This document shows positions 1-9,291 of a stretch of 64,000 nucleotides of DNA, piece after piece. Position numbers and translations under genes: made by a program. Under the pieces are notes generated by a model. That model was not told the DNA's origin. It made no database searches and saw only the letters and a list, made by a program, of their open reading frames with translations. Position 1 is the first letter of the stretch. The number at the start of each line of letters is the position of its first letter. The stretch lies in contig CANJLD010000011.1 of the NCBI GenBank assembly GCA_947475165.1, forward strand, positions 79,709 through 143,708, in the 5' to 3' direction. The DNA is from Bacteroidota bacterium. Lineage in GTDB: Bacteria > Bacteroidota > Bacteroidia > Chitinophagales > LD1.

Positions 1-33
1 TTCAAAAAGCATAAACCTATTCAGATACTTTTT

Positions 34-1740
34 ATGTCTCTATTTCCAGTTGCACCGTACCGCTACAACCTGCTTTTAACTTTTTTCATCACTGTTGTGT
101 GTTTTACTTGTACCTATTTTTTCTTTGGCTTTTACTTTTCTGAATACGAGGGGCTAAACATAGGTCTTCTTAGTGGGAGCCTAACTCCGGGTATGCCTTT
201 TCGCTCGGTTTATTTTTCGGGCAATCTTGTTATCTCACAATTTTATTCTCTACTCTACGAGCGCTATCCCGGGGTAGAATGGATTTCGTGGCTGGAAAAC
301 CTTTGGATGTTCGTGGCTTGTATACTGGCTATGAATGCCGTAATTGTAATACTGCCTGAAAAACTTTCGGCTACTGGTAAAGTAATAATGATGACTATCC
401 TTTACCTGCTGGTATTTGCTGACCACCAGGTACACCTGATTTATACCCGCGTAGCCTATTTAATATGTGGAGTTTCGCTGATAAGCATGGCGATTTTTTT
501 TGATGGCGTTTCCACAATCAAAAAAGAATGGAAATGGTTTGTGCTGATCAATTTGTTTTTTGCTATTGGCACCTTAATTAGAAACGAAGCAGCCATCGCT
601 TGCTTTTTACTGATACTGCCTTTCACTATTATTTATCTGAAGAAAATTAAACACACGGCATTATTGTTCCTGATCCCTTTAATGATGGTGGGCGGCCAAT
701 CACTTTATTTAGCGGTGGATATTGAAAGCTCCACTGATAGAGAATTTTACAAGCAGGTAGAACCGGATATCGAAGAGCAATTTATTGCCCGTGAAAATTT
801 AGTGCCCCTTTCTTCTATGAAAACTTATCGCGATACAGTGATGTATAAGTTGGCTCGGGAAATGACCTTATCAGACCCAAGGGTAATGACACCAGCTTTT
901 TTACGCTCACTCATACAGCCGGAAAAGTTCATGTTTACCGATACCCTTCAGTGGAATCGTGTTGGGCGCGAATTGAAAGCCATTATAATTCAATACTGGT
1001 ATCTTACATTGATTGTATGGATGTTAAGCGTTTCGCTTTTTGTTCAATACAATTTTCGCGAACAGAAATTTGCCTGGATTTATTTTGCAGTATTTGTGCT
1101 ATCATTTTGGGGATTGACCATTGCTCAGGCCTATGCAGATAAAGTGAACGAGCGTTCCTGGCTGCCCTATATGGGATTGTTCATACTATGCCATATTTTG
1201 CTGCTGGCTAAAAATATTTGCACTGGCATTTCACGTAAACTTTACCCGGTATTGGGGGGGTGTGCAATTCTTTTCGCGGTTCACTTATATCACCTAAAAA
1301 AAGAATCGAACCGGATGAAAGAAGATCTGGCGATTCACGAACAACAATTTCAAAGGGTAAAAAATTTGGCTGCCAATCGCTATTTAGTAACCAATTCATC
1401 AGTGTTCTATTATCTTTTTTTGAGCAATCAGCCTTTTCACACTTTCAATTTTTCAGTCTTCAAAAAAATATATATAACAGACAGTTACATTATTCCATTT
1501 CTACCCTATTATAAGGGGTATCTTGAAAGAGATTGTAATTGTGATATATATGACTATCCTTCTTTCTGGAGATATCTAAAAAATACAGATGTAGATGTAA
1601 TAGTTGTTTCTGGAGAGCAGCGATTACAGACAATAAAAGATTACCTCCGAGAAATACATCAACTTGATTTGCCCCTCAAAGAAATCAACCTTGCCAGAAA
1701 CAACAACAATGATTGCAAGGCTTATTTGTTGGATAAATAA
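34..1740 (+). CDS. Multi-pass membrane protein, possibly GT-C type glycosyltransferase
   Basis: Predicted 568-residue integral membrane protein. About ten or more hydrophobic segments lie between residues 10 and 420, and a soluble C-terminal part of about 140 residues follows. The layout (first TM, a large loop, many TMs, soluble tail) resembles GT-C lipid-phosphosugar-dependent glycosyltransferases, but I see no diagnostic motif, so the function is a guess from topology and from the glycan-related neighbours. The ATG at 34 is the first in the window and precedes a typical first transmembrane helix. The gene converges on the cytochrome gene at 1749-2915 with only 8 bp between stop codons. A second protein of similar architecture lies at 32706-34421. 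Confidence 0.6.
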   Translation: MSLFPVAPYRYNLLLTFFITVVCFTCTYFFFGFYFSEYEGLNIGLLSGSLTPGMPFRSVYFSGNLVISQFYSLLYERYPGVEWISWLENLWMFVACILAMNAVIVILPEKLSATGKVIMMTILYLLVFADHQVHLIYTRVAYLICGVSLISMAIFFDGVSTIKKEWKWFVLINLFFAIGTLIRNEAAIACFLLILPFTIIYLKKIKHTALLFLIPLMMVGGQSLYLAVDIESSTDREFYKQVEPDIEEQFIARENLVPLSSMKTYRDTVMYKLAREMTLSDPRVMTPAFLRSLIQPEKFMFTDTLQWNRVGRELKAIIIQYWYLTLIVWMLSVSLFVQYNFREQKFAWIYFAVFVLSFWGLTIAQAYADKVNERSWLPYMGLFILCHILLLAKNICTGISRKLYPVLGGCAILFAVHLYHLKKESNRMKEDLAIHEQQFQRVKNLAANRYLVTNSSVFYYLFLSNQPFHTFNFSVFKKIYITDSYIIPFLPYYKGYLERDCNCDIYDYPSFWRYLKNTDVDVIVVSGEQRLQTIKDYLREIHQLDLPLKEINLARNNNNDCKAYLLDK

Positions 1741-1748
1741 ATAGCAGG

Positions 1749-2915
1749 TTACTTATTGACCGGATACACTTTGAAAGCGGTCAACACTCCTAAAGAATCT
1801 TGAAACCAAAATTGTGCTTTATGAATAAGCGATACGCGGAATAGTTCCGCTTTTGAAGGATTTTTGAGTACAATAGAATAGGTTAATGGGCTACCATCAA
1901 AAGTAACTGCATCCCCCTGTACACCAAAACAATAGTCAATTTCGGGTTGAGTTAATACATCTGCATCAAATTGTTTCTTTCTATTGGTACGGATGATTTT
2001 TGTGCCAAGTAAATTGGAGTCCTTATCAAGTACCTCGCACTTTATAATCGTCTCGGGTCCTGGGCTCATAGGATGAGGGATGGTGGTATTTATCCAAGTA
2101 ATTTCAGCTGCTTTTTTATTTGGGGAAAAATTGAAATGAAAATCGTCCATCATGGAGAACAATTTGGGATCTGCTTTCTTCTCCGGACCTTTATTCCAGT
2201 AATAGTAATGAGTTCCCTTTCCTGCCTCATCGTATTCCTGATGGCAATTTTTACACAAGACAGAGCCAGTACGCTTAATAGCAAACGCAGGATTGATGCC
2301 TCTTACTAGATCTCCATGACAAGGAAAACACGAGATATTATTCTTTGCAATAACCGCTATGGTTTGAAGACTCGGAATAGTATCTTCTTTAGAAGCAACA
2401 TGCTTAAGTGAAACCATTTTATTCCCGTCAAAGTGGCAATTAAAACAATCTATAGCAGTAATTCTGGAGGCTTCCCCTGTTCGAGTATCGGGACGAACAT
2501 GAGATGATTGCATAATCTGCGCGGCCATTTCACCTGGTGTCTTTATACTATCATGCAGTAAATATTCAAACAAATTTTGCGGAGTATGACAACCTGAACA
2601 GGAACCTTCCACCTGCTCATTTACAGTTTTGGTATAAAAAGAGCACTGGTATAAATCGCTATTGACAAAGGCCTTATGTTCTTTCAACATTTCATAAGCG
2701 TGACTATGGGGCCCTATCAATTCACTTTCGTATTCCTGTTTATGGCATGACGCACATTTCTTTACTTGATCTGTTCGGGAAAGTTTTTTAAAAATTTCTG
2801 TTCCAAGAAACTCATGATAAGCGGAAGTTTGGTTACAATTGAAGAAAGGCAAAACAATGACGCCTAAAAGAGCAACTATAAAAATGGCAAAAAGAAATTT
2901 GCGTTTCGAGACCAT
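1749..2915 (-). CDS. Pentaheme c-type cytochrome, membrane-anchored or secreted
   Basis: Predicted 388-residue protein with an N-terminal hydrophobic segment (residues 7-25), which is either a signal peptide or a membrane anchor; a Cys at 27 is not in a good lipobox. Five CxxCH heme-binding motifs are visible, with Cys pairs at 54/57, 106/109, 157/160, 196/199 and 221/224. This matches small multiheme cytochromes of the c554/NapC-like electron-transfer type. The C-terminal 150 residues lack heme motifs and look like a beta-rich domain. It lies 11 bp downstream of the B12-type radical SAM gene on the same strand, so the two are probably co-transcribed. Its electron donor and acceptor are unknown, and its place in a glycan locus is unexplained. 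Confidence 0.8.
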   Translation of the reverse strand: MVSKRKFLFAIFIVALLGVIVLPFFNCNQTSAYHEFLGTEIFKKLSRTDQVKKCASCHKQEYESELIGPHSHAYEMLKEHKAFVNSDLYQCSFYTKTVNEQVEGSCSGCHTPQNLFEYLLHDSIKTPGEMAAQIMQSSHVRPDTRTGEASRITAIDCFNCHFDGNKMVSLKHVASKEDTIPSLQTIAVIAKNNISCFPCHGDLVRGINPAFAIKRTGSVLCKNCHQEYDEAGKGTHYYYWNKGPEKKADPKLFSMMDDFHFNFSPNKKAAEITWINTTIPHPMSPGPETIIKCEVLDKDSNLLGTKIIRTNRKKQFDADVLTQPEIDYCFGVQGDAVTFDGSPLTYSIVLKNPSKAELFRVSLIHKAQFWFQDSLGVLTAFKVYPVNK

Positions 2916-2926
2916 ACTCGGTAAAG

Positions 2927-4351
2927 CTAACTATTCATTCTTTTAATTCTTACCCTATCCAATATTTCTTCCAGCAACTTCATTGCAAATGATTTTCTAA
3001 AGGGTTCTTCTACTAACCGCTGTATGTTTTCAGGCTCTAGAAGTGTATCATATTCCAACCATTGCAAATATACTTTCCGATAACTTAAGGCAAATAAAAT
3101 GTATTCTAACCTTCCCAAAGCACTCAGCTTTGTATTGAAACTACGCGAAATAATGCCAGTTACAGAGTAATATCGCTGAATGAATTTTTTTGCTCCGCTC
3201 GCGACATAATCTGCATCAACACCATTAGGTAAATAGGTTAGCTGATTGCCATCATAAGAGGAAATGGCTTCGGTTAGATAATTACCCTTTTTCCTAACAT
3301 ACTCATGCACTTTTGTACCCGGGTTATAAGTTAAGAAAGTAAGCTTAGCATATATAATTCCCATACGATGGTAATATTTGAAGAGTTCATCAAAAGTATT
3401 TTTATGCGTACCCTCTAATCCTACTATTACTCCTGCGGCAATTTGGATGCCGTACGACTGCACTTTCCTGATGATACGCTCATAGTTTTCGATATGATTG
3501 GTATTCATTTTATGAACCGAGTTGAGCGAGATTTGGTCAATAGATTCTAGTCCGCAATAAATCATTTTGCAGCGACTATTCCGGAGAGCGGTAAGCACAT
3601 CTTCACTATCCAATAACTCTATACACATTTCGGCCATCCATCCCAATGCACCGCTTTCTTTTATCAATTCAGCCACTGTAATAACATGCGCCACGTTCAC
3701 GCCAAAATTATAATCCACTACATTTATAAATTTCCCTTTGTATTGATGAATGATACTTTTCAGAGCATCCATACTGGTAATGTTATAGTTTTTCTTTTGC
3801 ATGGTATGAACCATACAAAAAATACATTTCTCAGTACATCCTCTCGAAGTTTCAAGTGGATAGCCCATGAATCGATAATACTTCCCTATGTTTGGCAAAA
3901 GTGTAAAATTCGGTTTCGACAAATTTTGCTTCTCGTTCTCTCCAAAATATCTCTGCTGAAGTCGATTTAATTTCAAGTCAGCAATAAACATATCCGCGAT
4001 CGGTTCAAATAAGCCGCCAAACACAACATCGGCATACTCCAAACAAGTATCTGGCAGTAACGAAGGCAGTTCCCCCCCCCACACAATTTTAGCGTTAGAA
4101 TTTATAGCTCTAATTTTTTTTGACAACAAAACTGCCTGATTAAAATTCTGAGAAGAAACCTTTAGCCCGAACATCGCTATGTTGATAGCAGGTGGTGTAT
4201 AATCATGTATGAGACTTAAGTTAAAATCAACTATCTCAACCTCATAATGCTCACACAAACTACTAGCTACAGAAAGGAGAGAAAGCGAGATAACTCCTTT
4301 AGGGAAAGTGGGTAAGTCAAGAAGAAGAATAGATTCAGTTTCTTTGTTCAT
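2927..4351 (-). CDS. B12-binding-type radical SAM protein
   Basis: Predicted 474-residue enzyme. Residues 5-130 have the Rossmann-like pattern of the N-terminal B12-binding region found in BchE/P-methylase-type radical SAM proteins. The radical SAM core follows, with the CxxxCxxC iron-sulfur motif at C172, C176 and C179 inside TSRGCTEKCIFC. No DxHxxG cobalamin motif is evident, so B12 may bind base-off without a lower His ligand, or not at all. The family carries out methylations, ring rearrangements and other radical chemistry on unactivated carbons. It is the first gene of a two-gene operon with the pentaheme cytochrome and is divergent from the PhyH gene at 4416. The substrate is unknown. 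Confidence 0.85.
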   Translation of the reverse strand: MNKETESILLLDLPTFPKGVISLSLLSVASSLCEHYEVEIVDFNLSLIHDYTPPAINIAMFGLKVSSQNFNQAVLLSKKIRAINSNAKIVWGGELPSLLPDTCLEYADVVFGGLFEPIADMFIADLKLNRLQQRYFGENEKQNLSKPNFTLLPNIGKYYRFMGYPLETSRGCTEKCIFCMVHTMQKKNYNITSMDALKSIIHQYKGKFINVVDYNFGVNVAHVITVAELIKESGALGWMAEMCIELLDSEDVLTALRNSRCKMIYCGLESIDQISLNSVHKMNTNHIENYERIIRKVQSYGIQIAAGVIVGLEGTHKNTFDELFKYYHRMGIIYAKLTFLTYNPGTKVHEYVRKKGNYLTEAISSYDGNQLTYLPNGVDADYVASGAKKFIQRYYSVTGIISRSFNTKLSALGRLEYILFALSYRKVYLQWLEYDTLLEPENIQRLVEEPFRKSFAMKLLEEILDRVRIKRMNS

Positions 4352-4387
4352 TCATAAAAACCATCTCTATGGAAAAATAAATTTAAA

Positions 4388-4395
4388 TAACTTTG
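4388..4395 (+). promoter_or_regulatory. Candidate -7 element (TAACTTTG)
   Basis: The octamer matches the Bacteroidota primary sigma factor -7 consensus TAnnTTTG and lies 20 bp before the ATG of the PhyH gene at 4416, in the short divergent gap. No convincing -33 TTTG sits at the usual distance, so this is only a candidate. Confidence 0.35.
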
Positions 4396-4415
4396 GCTGT
4401 AAATTGGCTTAAAAA

Positions 4416-5258
4416 ATGGGCAATAAATTTTCTGCATTAATATTTAAAAACCCTAACATACAACATTCAATTGCCGAAAATGGATTTGTTGTTATAGACG
4501 CAAATCTAAATCGAAAAGTGAATCAATTACATGCATATATATCTAATCATTTCAAATTTCCTTCATCCAATTTCTATTATAGTCTACTTGAAAATTCGTT
4601 TGAGCAGAATAAACGTTTACAAAACATTTTCAAAGAAATTCTTAGCGATTTTTACGAAACTTATTTTAGTGATTACCGTACGCTCACAGAATCATTTTTA
4701 TTTAAGCCAGAAAATACAAATGAAGAGCTTTTACTTCATCAGGATTGGTGTTATACAGATGAGAAAAATCACATAGCTTATAATATATGGATTCCGTTAC
4801 AAGATGTTACACAAACTAATGGCGCGATGTTCTTTTTGCCAGGCAGTCATTTATGGTTCAATAATTTAAGATCGGGTTCCCTTCTTACAGGAAGAATCAG
4901 TACTCTTGACTTACCGAACCACCAAATACAATCTGTTACACTCAAAAAAGGACAAGCTATTATTTTTCATCCAGCAATTTTTCATGGTTCTTATCCAAAT
5001 TTTTCTAATCAAAAGCGCCTTATAGCTACTGCAACTTTATTTCAAAAAAACGCTCCGTTCCTTTATTACAACCAAAGCAAGACTAAAAATGAAGTAAGCG
5101 TATTTCGGTTAGAGGATGATGTCTTTTTAAAAGAGCTACCAACTTTGGCTAGTGGTGGTAAGCCTGAAGGGATTGAAACAGAACAACTAAACTACAGCCA
5201 TCATATTATTACTGCAAATGAGTTGAATTCAAAATTGGCTAGCTTCACGGGCAAATAG
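4416..5258 (+). CDS. Phytanoyl-CoA dioxygenase (PhyH) family oxygenase
   Basis: Predicted 280-residue cytosolic non-heme Fe(II)/2-oxoglutarate oxygenase. The facial triad is visible as H108-x-D110 in LHQDW and a distal H190, with the 2OG-binding Arg at 201 (HGSYPN...KR). The family hydroxylates aliphatic carbons of lipids, amino acids or sugars and makes succinate and CO2. The conserved sequence after the triad (VTQTNGAMFFLPGSH) is shared with the other PhyH proteins here. It is visibly AT-rich. It is followed after 131 bp by another PhyH gene on the same strand. The substrate is unknown; the dense glycan context suggests a glycan or lipid-linked intermediate. Confidence 0.88.
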   Translation: MGNKFSALIFKNPNIQHSIAENGFVVIDANLNRKVNQLHAYISNHFKFPSSNFYYSLLENSFEQNKRLQNIFKEILSDFYETYFSDYRTLTESFLFKPENTNEELLLHQDWCYTDEKNHIAYNIWIPLQDVTQTNGAMFFLPGSHLWFNNLRSGSLLTGRISTLDLPNHQIQSVTLKKGQAIIFHPAIFHGSYPNFSNQKRLIATATLFQKNAPFLYYNQSKTKNEVSVFRLEDDVFLKELPTLASGGKPEGIETEQLNYSHHIITANELNSKLASFTGK

Positions 5259-5389
5259 GCGAACGTTGGATTGTTCGCTGTACGATTGGCAATTCGCAAT
5301 AAGCATATTATGTAATACAGATGCATGACATACGTAATATTATTGAAAAACAATTTTGCGAGTCCTATTTAAAGACTGGTTAAATTTTT

Positions 5390-6313
5390 ATGACTAAACC
5401 GAAAGTTTTTCGAGACGAGAATTTACAAAATGAATTTGACAAAAATGGCTTTGTCAAGTTTCATATGTTTTCAAAAGCACAGGTAAAGCTTTTGCAAGAC
5501 TACTACTTAGAAACACAAAGCGAACACGAAACTGTAATTGGCAGAAAAAAATTTCATGCCACCAACGATACCGATAATGCTGAACTGATTGCAAGTGCAG
5601 ACCGTTTTATCAAAAAAATAATGTTTGAAGAGATTGACAAACACTTTTATAATTATAAAACCATTGCTGCAAATTATTTACTCAAACAATCCTCTGAAGA
5701 GTCCGATTTAGGTCCACATCAGGACCTACGTTTTGTGGATGAAGAAAAATATTATTCTTTCAATATTTGGGTTGCTACGGAACCTACTTCTAAAGAAAAT
5801 GGTTGCTTGCGGTTTTTAAAAGGCAGTCATCGCATGCATGATACCATACGACCGCTACCATCTTACCCATGGAAATACGAGAGTGTTATCTCTCTTATAC
5901 CTCCCTATTTTACAGATATTACTACGGATATTGGGGAATGTATTATTTTGAACCATGCATGTATTCACGGCTCTTATCCAAATCTGTCAGGGCATACAAG
6001 AATAGCTGCCATACTAGCCATGATACCAAAAGAAGCAGATATTTATCATTATTTTCTGCCTGATGGCAACCCAGAAAATGAAGTGGAAAAGTATGCAATG
6101 ACATTGGGTGATTTTATTTCTTTGAAAGTTGGATACCGACCAGAAAATGCACTACTCATAGATAAATTCAAATATGATTTTTCGCCTATTAATACTTCTC
6201 AGTTTAAGGTCTGGATAAATCAGAACATGTCAAACGAAAAAACGCGTATGGACAAAAGATATAAATTTATCAGAAGTCGATTATCAGCTTTAGTCAAATC
6301 AATTGGGTTATAA
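5390..6313 (+). CDS. Phytanoyl-CoA dioxygenase (PhyH) family oxygenase
   Basis: Predicted 307-residue 2OG-Fe(II) oxygenase with H110-x-D112 (PHQDLRFVDE), distal H193 and Arg204 (IHGSYPNLSGHTR). The N-terminus (KVFRDENLQNEFDKNGFV) is the start typical of most PhyH paralogues in this window and supports the chosen ATG. It is closest by eye to the proteins at 9292 and 10176, which share the NIWVA strand and the PWxYE segment. The gene converges on the PhyH gene at 6355, with 41 bp between stops that include a weak hairpin only. The substrate is unknown. Confidence 0.88.
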   Translation: MTKPKVFRDENLQNEFDKNGFVKFHMFSKAQVKLLQDYYLETQSEHETVIGRKKFHATNDTDNAELIASADRFIKKIMFEEIDKHFYNYKTIAANYLLKQSSEESDLGPHQDLRFVDEEKYYSFNIWVATEPTSKENGCLRFLKGSHRMHDTIRPLPSYPWKYESVISLIPPYFTDITTDIGECIILNHACIHGSYPNLSGHTRIAAILAMIPKEADIYHYFLPDGNPENEVEKYAMTLGDFISLKVGYRPENALLIDKFKYDFSPINTSQFKVWINQNMSNEKTRMDKRYKFIRSRLSALVKSIGL

Positions 6314-6354
6314 TTATTTCCTGATATCGAAGAATGTTCGTCATGTTTTATATC

Positions 6355-7221
6355 TCAGGTATATAGAGTAATTTGAAACCTCCTCCTTATTTTATTTATA
6401 AAATTTCCCAACCAAAACCAATCCATCTTTAGATTGATGTATTTTACTACATCGGAAGATAAAGTCTTTACAGGCACACCTGTTTGGGGTCTTTGGAAGT
6501 TATCGTAGGCAATATAAAAATCGCTTTCCATCACCTTATACATTTCTATTTCAGTTGCTCCTTCCGGCTTGCAGTAATGGATGTAGCCTGCAGCCTTTGG
6601 AACCATGGTAAGATTCAATGCCGGGCGTGTTTCCCTGGTTTTATTTGCCGGTGAGTAATGAAGCAAGGAGTGATTATAAATAATCGCATCACCTGCTTTC
6701 ATTGGGATTAATTTTCCATACCTTTTTTCCCAAATTTTATCGCGCTCAAGACTACTGCTTTGATAAATACCCGGCCCACGAATTATGTTTGTGATTTTAT
6801 GTGACCCTTCTACCACCCCAAAACATCCGTTTTCTTCACTCGCATCAACCAACGGAATCCATATTGCAGCTGAATGAAATTCACTCTCATCCACATAAGT
6901 CCAGTCTGCATGCAATGGCATAAAGTTCTCGGGATCCGGATTCTTCACCATAAAATTACCAAACAAAGGCTCATAGCGGTTCAAATAAACTGCTGCCTTT
7001 GGTGCTACAAGTTCGGCAATAGTATCATGAACACGCTTTTTGTATAAAACATCCTTACTAAAATGGGTAGAATGAAAGGCCTCGGAACACTGGTTTCGAA
7101 AATCGGCAAACAGTTTCAGCAATAAATTAACTTCCTCCTGGTTCAGCAATGCAGGAAATAACACATACCCTTTATCGTCAAAATTTTTCTGAAATAAAGA
7201 GTTATTGAAAACAGGGTGCAT
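6355..7221 (-). CDS. Phytanoyl-CoA dioxygenase (PhyH) family oxygenase
   Basis: Predicted 288-residue 2OG-Fe(II) oxygenase. The triad is H104-x-D106 (LHADW), with distal H188 and Arg199 (LLHYSPANKTRETR). The middle residue of HxD is Ala rather than the Gln common to its paralogues, which does not affect metal ligands. It is the second gene of a minus-strand pair, 56 bp downstream of the PhyH gene at 7278. The full-length catalytic core is present and nothing suggests decay. Confidence 0.87.
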   Translation of the reverse strand: MHPVFNNSLFQKNFDDKGYVLFPALLNQEEVNLLLKLFADFRNQCSEAFHSTHFSKDVLYKKRVHDTIAELVAPKAAVYLNRYEPLFGNFMVKNPDPENFMPLHADWTYVDESEFHSAAIWIPLVDASEENGCFGVVEGSHKITNIIRGPGIYQSSSLERDKIWEKRYGKLIPMKAGDAIIYNHSLLHYSPANKTRETRPALNLTMVPKAAGYIHYCKPEGATEIEMYKVMESDFYIAYDNFQRPQTGVPVKTLSSDVVKYINLKMDWFWLGNFINKIRRRFQITLYT

Positions 7222-7277
7222 GGGATTAAGATGTACGACTACAATGCTGCTAAAATGCCGACATCATTTCTCAACTA

Positions 7278-8192
7278 TTATTGTGGCAAATGTTTTTCTA
7301 TAAGCTGCACCAACTCTTCCTTGTCGAAAATGTAAGGCTTATACGCTACTACACTTTTCTTCCACTTGGTTGCGTCAGGCTTGGAGTGAAAATCGTAATC
7401 TTTATAAAAATTTTCATCCACTTCATATTTTTCAATAGTGTTTGCAGCCATATTATCATCTTTGAAATAATAAATCAACTGATAGTTTTGGCGCAACACG
7501 GTAATGGTAATGGAGTGCCTTGTATTTTCCGATAAATTAGCTGTGGACCCATGCACCAATGCTGGATCAAAAATTAGCGCATCACCTAGATTTACAGTAA
7601 CCGGGAACATGTATTCGCGTAGCGTATTAGTATGTTCACAAAAATTCCAAGGTACTGTAAGCGAGCGTTGCGTATTACCCCAAAGATGGCTTCCTGGCAA
7701 TACCCATATAGGACCGTTTATTTCAGTCACATCACAAAAAGGTATCCAAAGAAAAAGGCAATAATCCTTTTCCTCATCCACCACAGCACTATCTTGATGC
7801 ACCTCCAGTTCACTAACCGGACTGGCCGGTTTTATCTGATACGACCCACCTGTATGTGGGTTTACCTTATCCATATTAAACATTCGCGGAAGAACACTCC
7901 TTGTATTCATATTAATTACGTCCTGGGTTTTCTTACGCACCTCGGGGTTGTGCAAACAACCGCTATTCATAAAATGGTCGTCCAATGCAAACCCTTCTAT
8001 TTTCGAAATTTCATTGAAAGTACCCATAAAAGATCCTATCTCTTCCGGTCTTACAACATTTTTTACCACACACCAGCCATTTTTTAAAAAATGTTCCTGG
8101 TTTTCTTCATCTAAAAAGAAATTATCTTTTCGGATATTAAAGTACCGATTCGTCTCGTCTGTTGGTTTATTACTAATTGACAGCAAACTCAT
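7278..8192 (-). CDS. Phytanoyl-CoA dioxygenase (PhyH) family oxygenase, divergent
   Basis: Predicted 304-residue 2OG-Fe(II) oxygenase with H132-x-D134 (EVHQDSAVVDEE), distal H214 and Arg225 (VHGSTANLSENTR). It has an extra 20 residues at the N-terminus and lacks the Trp after HQD, so it is one of the more divergent paralogues. It is the first gene of a minus-strand pair with 6355-7221. A TATATTTG -7-like element sits 33 bp upstream of its ATG on the minus strand. Confidence 0.87.
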   Translation of the reverse strand: MSLLSISNKPTDETNRYFNIRKDNFFLDEENQEHFLKNGWCVVKNVVRPEEIGSFMGTFNEISKIEGFALDDHFMNSGCLHNPEVRKKTQDVINMNTRSVLPRMFNMDKVNPHTGGSYQIKPASPVSELEVHQDSAVVDEEKDYCLFLWIPFCDVTEINGPIWVLPGSHLWGNTQRSLTVPWNFCEHTNTLREYMFPVTVNLGDALIFDPALVHGSTANLSENTRHSITITVLRQNYQLIYYFKDDNMAANTIEKYEVDENFYKDYDFHSKPDATKWKKSVVAYKPYIFDKEELVQLIEKHLPQ

Positions 8193-8224
8193 AGTTGTAA
8201 GTTATCTGGTTATAAAACGTTTTT

Positions 8225-8232
8225 CAAATATA
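8225..8232 (-). promoter_or_regulatory. Candidate -7 element (TATATTTG on the minus strand)
   Basis: It matches the TAnnTTTG consensus and is placed 33 bp before the ATG at 8192. A TTTG lies about 15 bp further upstream, which is shorter than the usual -33/-7 spacing, so confidence is modest. Confidence 0.35.
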
Positions 8233-8306
8233 ACAAAACAAAAGGCTCAAAACCTTTTTTACTGATTATTCTCATAACAAAACCCTGCATCATCTTTCCC
8301 CCTACT

Positions 8307-9179
8307 TTAAGACCAATAATAAAGCTCCGACCCACCTTTCGAAAAGTTCAAAAACCCTCCAAAGGTAATTCGCGGAATGGCACCCTTTATATCTTCCACT
8401 CTATGCCATATAGGCCCCCCCGAAAAAACAAGTACATCTCCCGGCTTAGGTTTCACAGCAAAACTCGGCACATCTTTTACATAAATAAAATTACCTGAAT
8501 CGTCTATAACAAATTCGTTGTTTTCAGGGCTTTCTTTACGTTTCACTTTATCCCAAAGCATGTTGTAAATAGTCAACTCCCCACCTGCTTCTGGTTGTTG
8601 CAACACGACAAAATAACTCAACTGGTCATTCATGTCAATGTTATTCTTAATCAGAGAATAATAAAACATTGACTGCGCCTGAAATAAATTTCCGCAATGT
8701 ACATGAAGCCCTCCCATACCCGGAAAAAACATTCTAAACGTGCCCGGTGCAACTTCCTTATCCTTTATTTTATTGAAAGGAATACTTACTTGATAATTTT
8801 TTGCAACTTTCTTAAAAAAGCTATCAAGTTTAGTCATCAATTTTCCAACTACGTCATGACTGGTTTTGTAATTATCAAAGCGCGCTAATTTTCTATAATA
8901 GCTATCAAGTTTTTCTTCTGTATTTGTAATAATGGCAAAAGGTGCAGGAAAGATTTTGCCAGAGGGGGTTGGCATAAATTCAGATTCGTCAAGATTTGAT
9001 AAAAAATTTTTGATATCGCTTACTTCATCCAAGCTATACACATTTTTCATTATAAATCCGTCAAGTGTCCGGCTTCTAATTTGTGAGACTAAATCTCCTC
9101 GCTGGTCTATTTCGGAAAAAGGGACTTCGATAAAATTGAAAAATATATCCTCGCCAAAAATTCTATCTGTGTTTGTCAT
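8307..9179 (-). CDS. 2OG-Fe(II) oxygenase-like protein with atypical metal triad
   Basis: Predicted 290-residue protein with the double-stranded beta-helix pattern of prolyl-hydroxylase-type 2OG oxygenases: a PEAGGELTIYN strand near residue 196, GDVLVFSGG near 247, then H259 and R270 (WHRVEDI...PRITFGG) as distal ligand and 2-oxoglutarate anchor. The proximal site reads H159-V-H161-C-G163-N, so the usual HxD or HxE carboxylate is missing. It is not a close relative of the PhyH proteins around it. It could be a true oxygenase with an unusual ligand set, a halogenase-like enzyme (HxG reading) or inactive. It lies between two PhyH modules, 114 bp upstream of the 7278-8192 gene on the same strand. 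Confidence 0.7.
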   Translation of the reverse strand: MTNTDRIFGEDIFFNFIEVPFSEIDQRGDLVSQIRSRTLDGFIMKNVYSLDEVSDIKNFLSNLDESEFMPTPSGKIFPAPFAIITNTEEKLDSYYRKLARFDNYKTSHDVVGKLMTKLDSFFKKVAKNYQVSIPFNKIKDKEVAPGTFRMFFPGMGGLHVHCGNLFQAQSMFYYSLIKNNIDMNDQLSYFVVLQQPEAGGELTIYNMLWDKVKRKESPENNEFVIDDSGNFIYVKDVPSFAVKPKPGDVLVFSGGPIWHRVEDIKGAIPRITFGGFLNFSKGGSELYYWS

Positions 9180-9224
9180 GGTCTTCGCTTTTAGATTATG
9201 ATGGTAATCAGGAAATATTTATGT

Positions 9225-9232
9225 CAAACTTA
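9225..9232 (-). promoter_or_regulatory. Candidate -7 element (TAAGTTTG on the minus strand)
   Basis: It matches TAnnTTTG and is placed 45 bp before the minus-strand ATG at 9179. No clear -33 element is seen. Confidence 0.3.
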
Positions 9233-9291
9233 ATTATTTTCGAATTTTAATTTATACGTTGAACCAGGGGTTCTCTTTCAAGAAATTAAGC

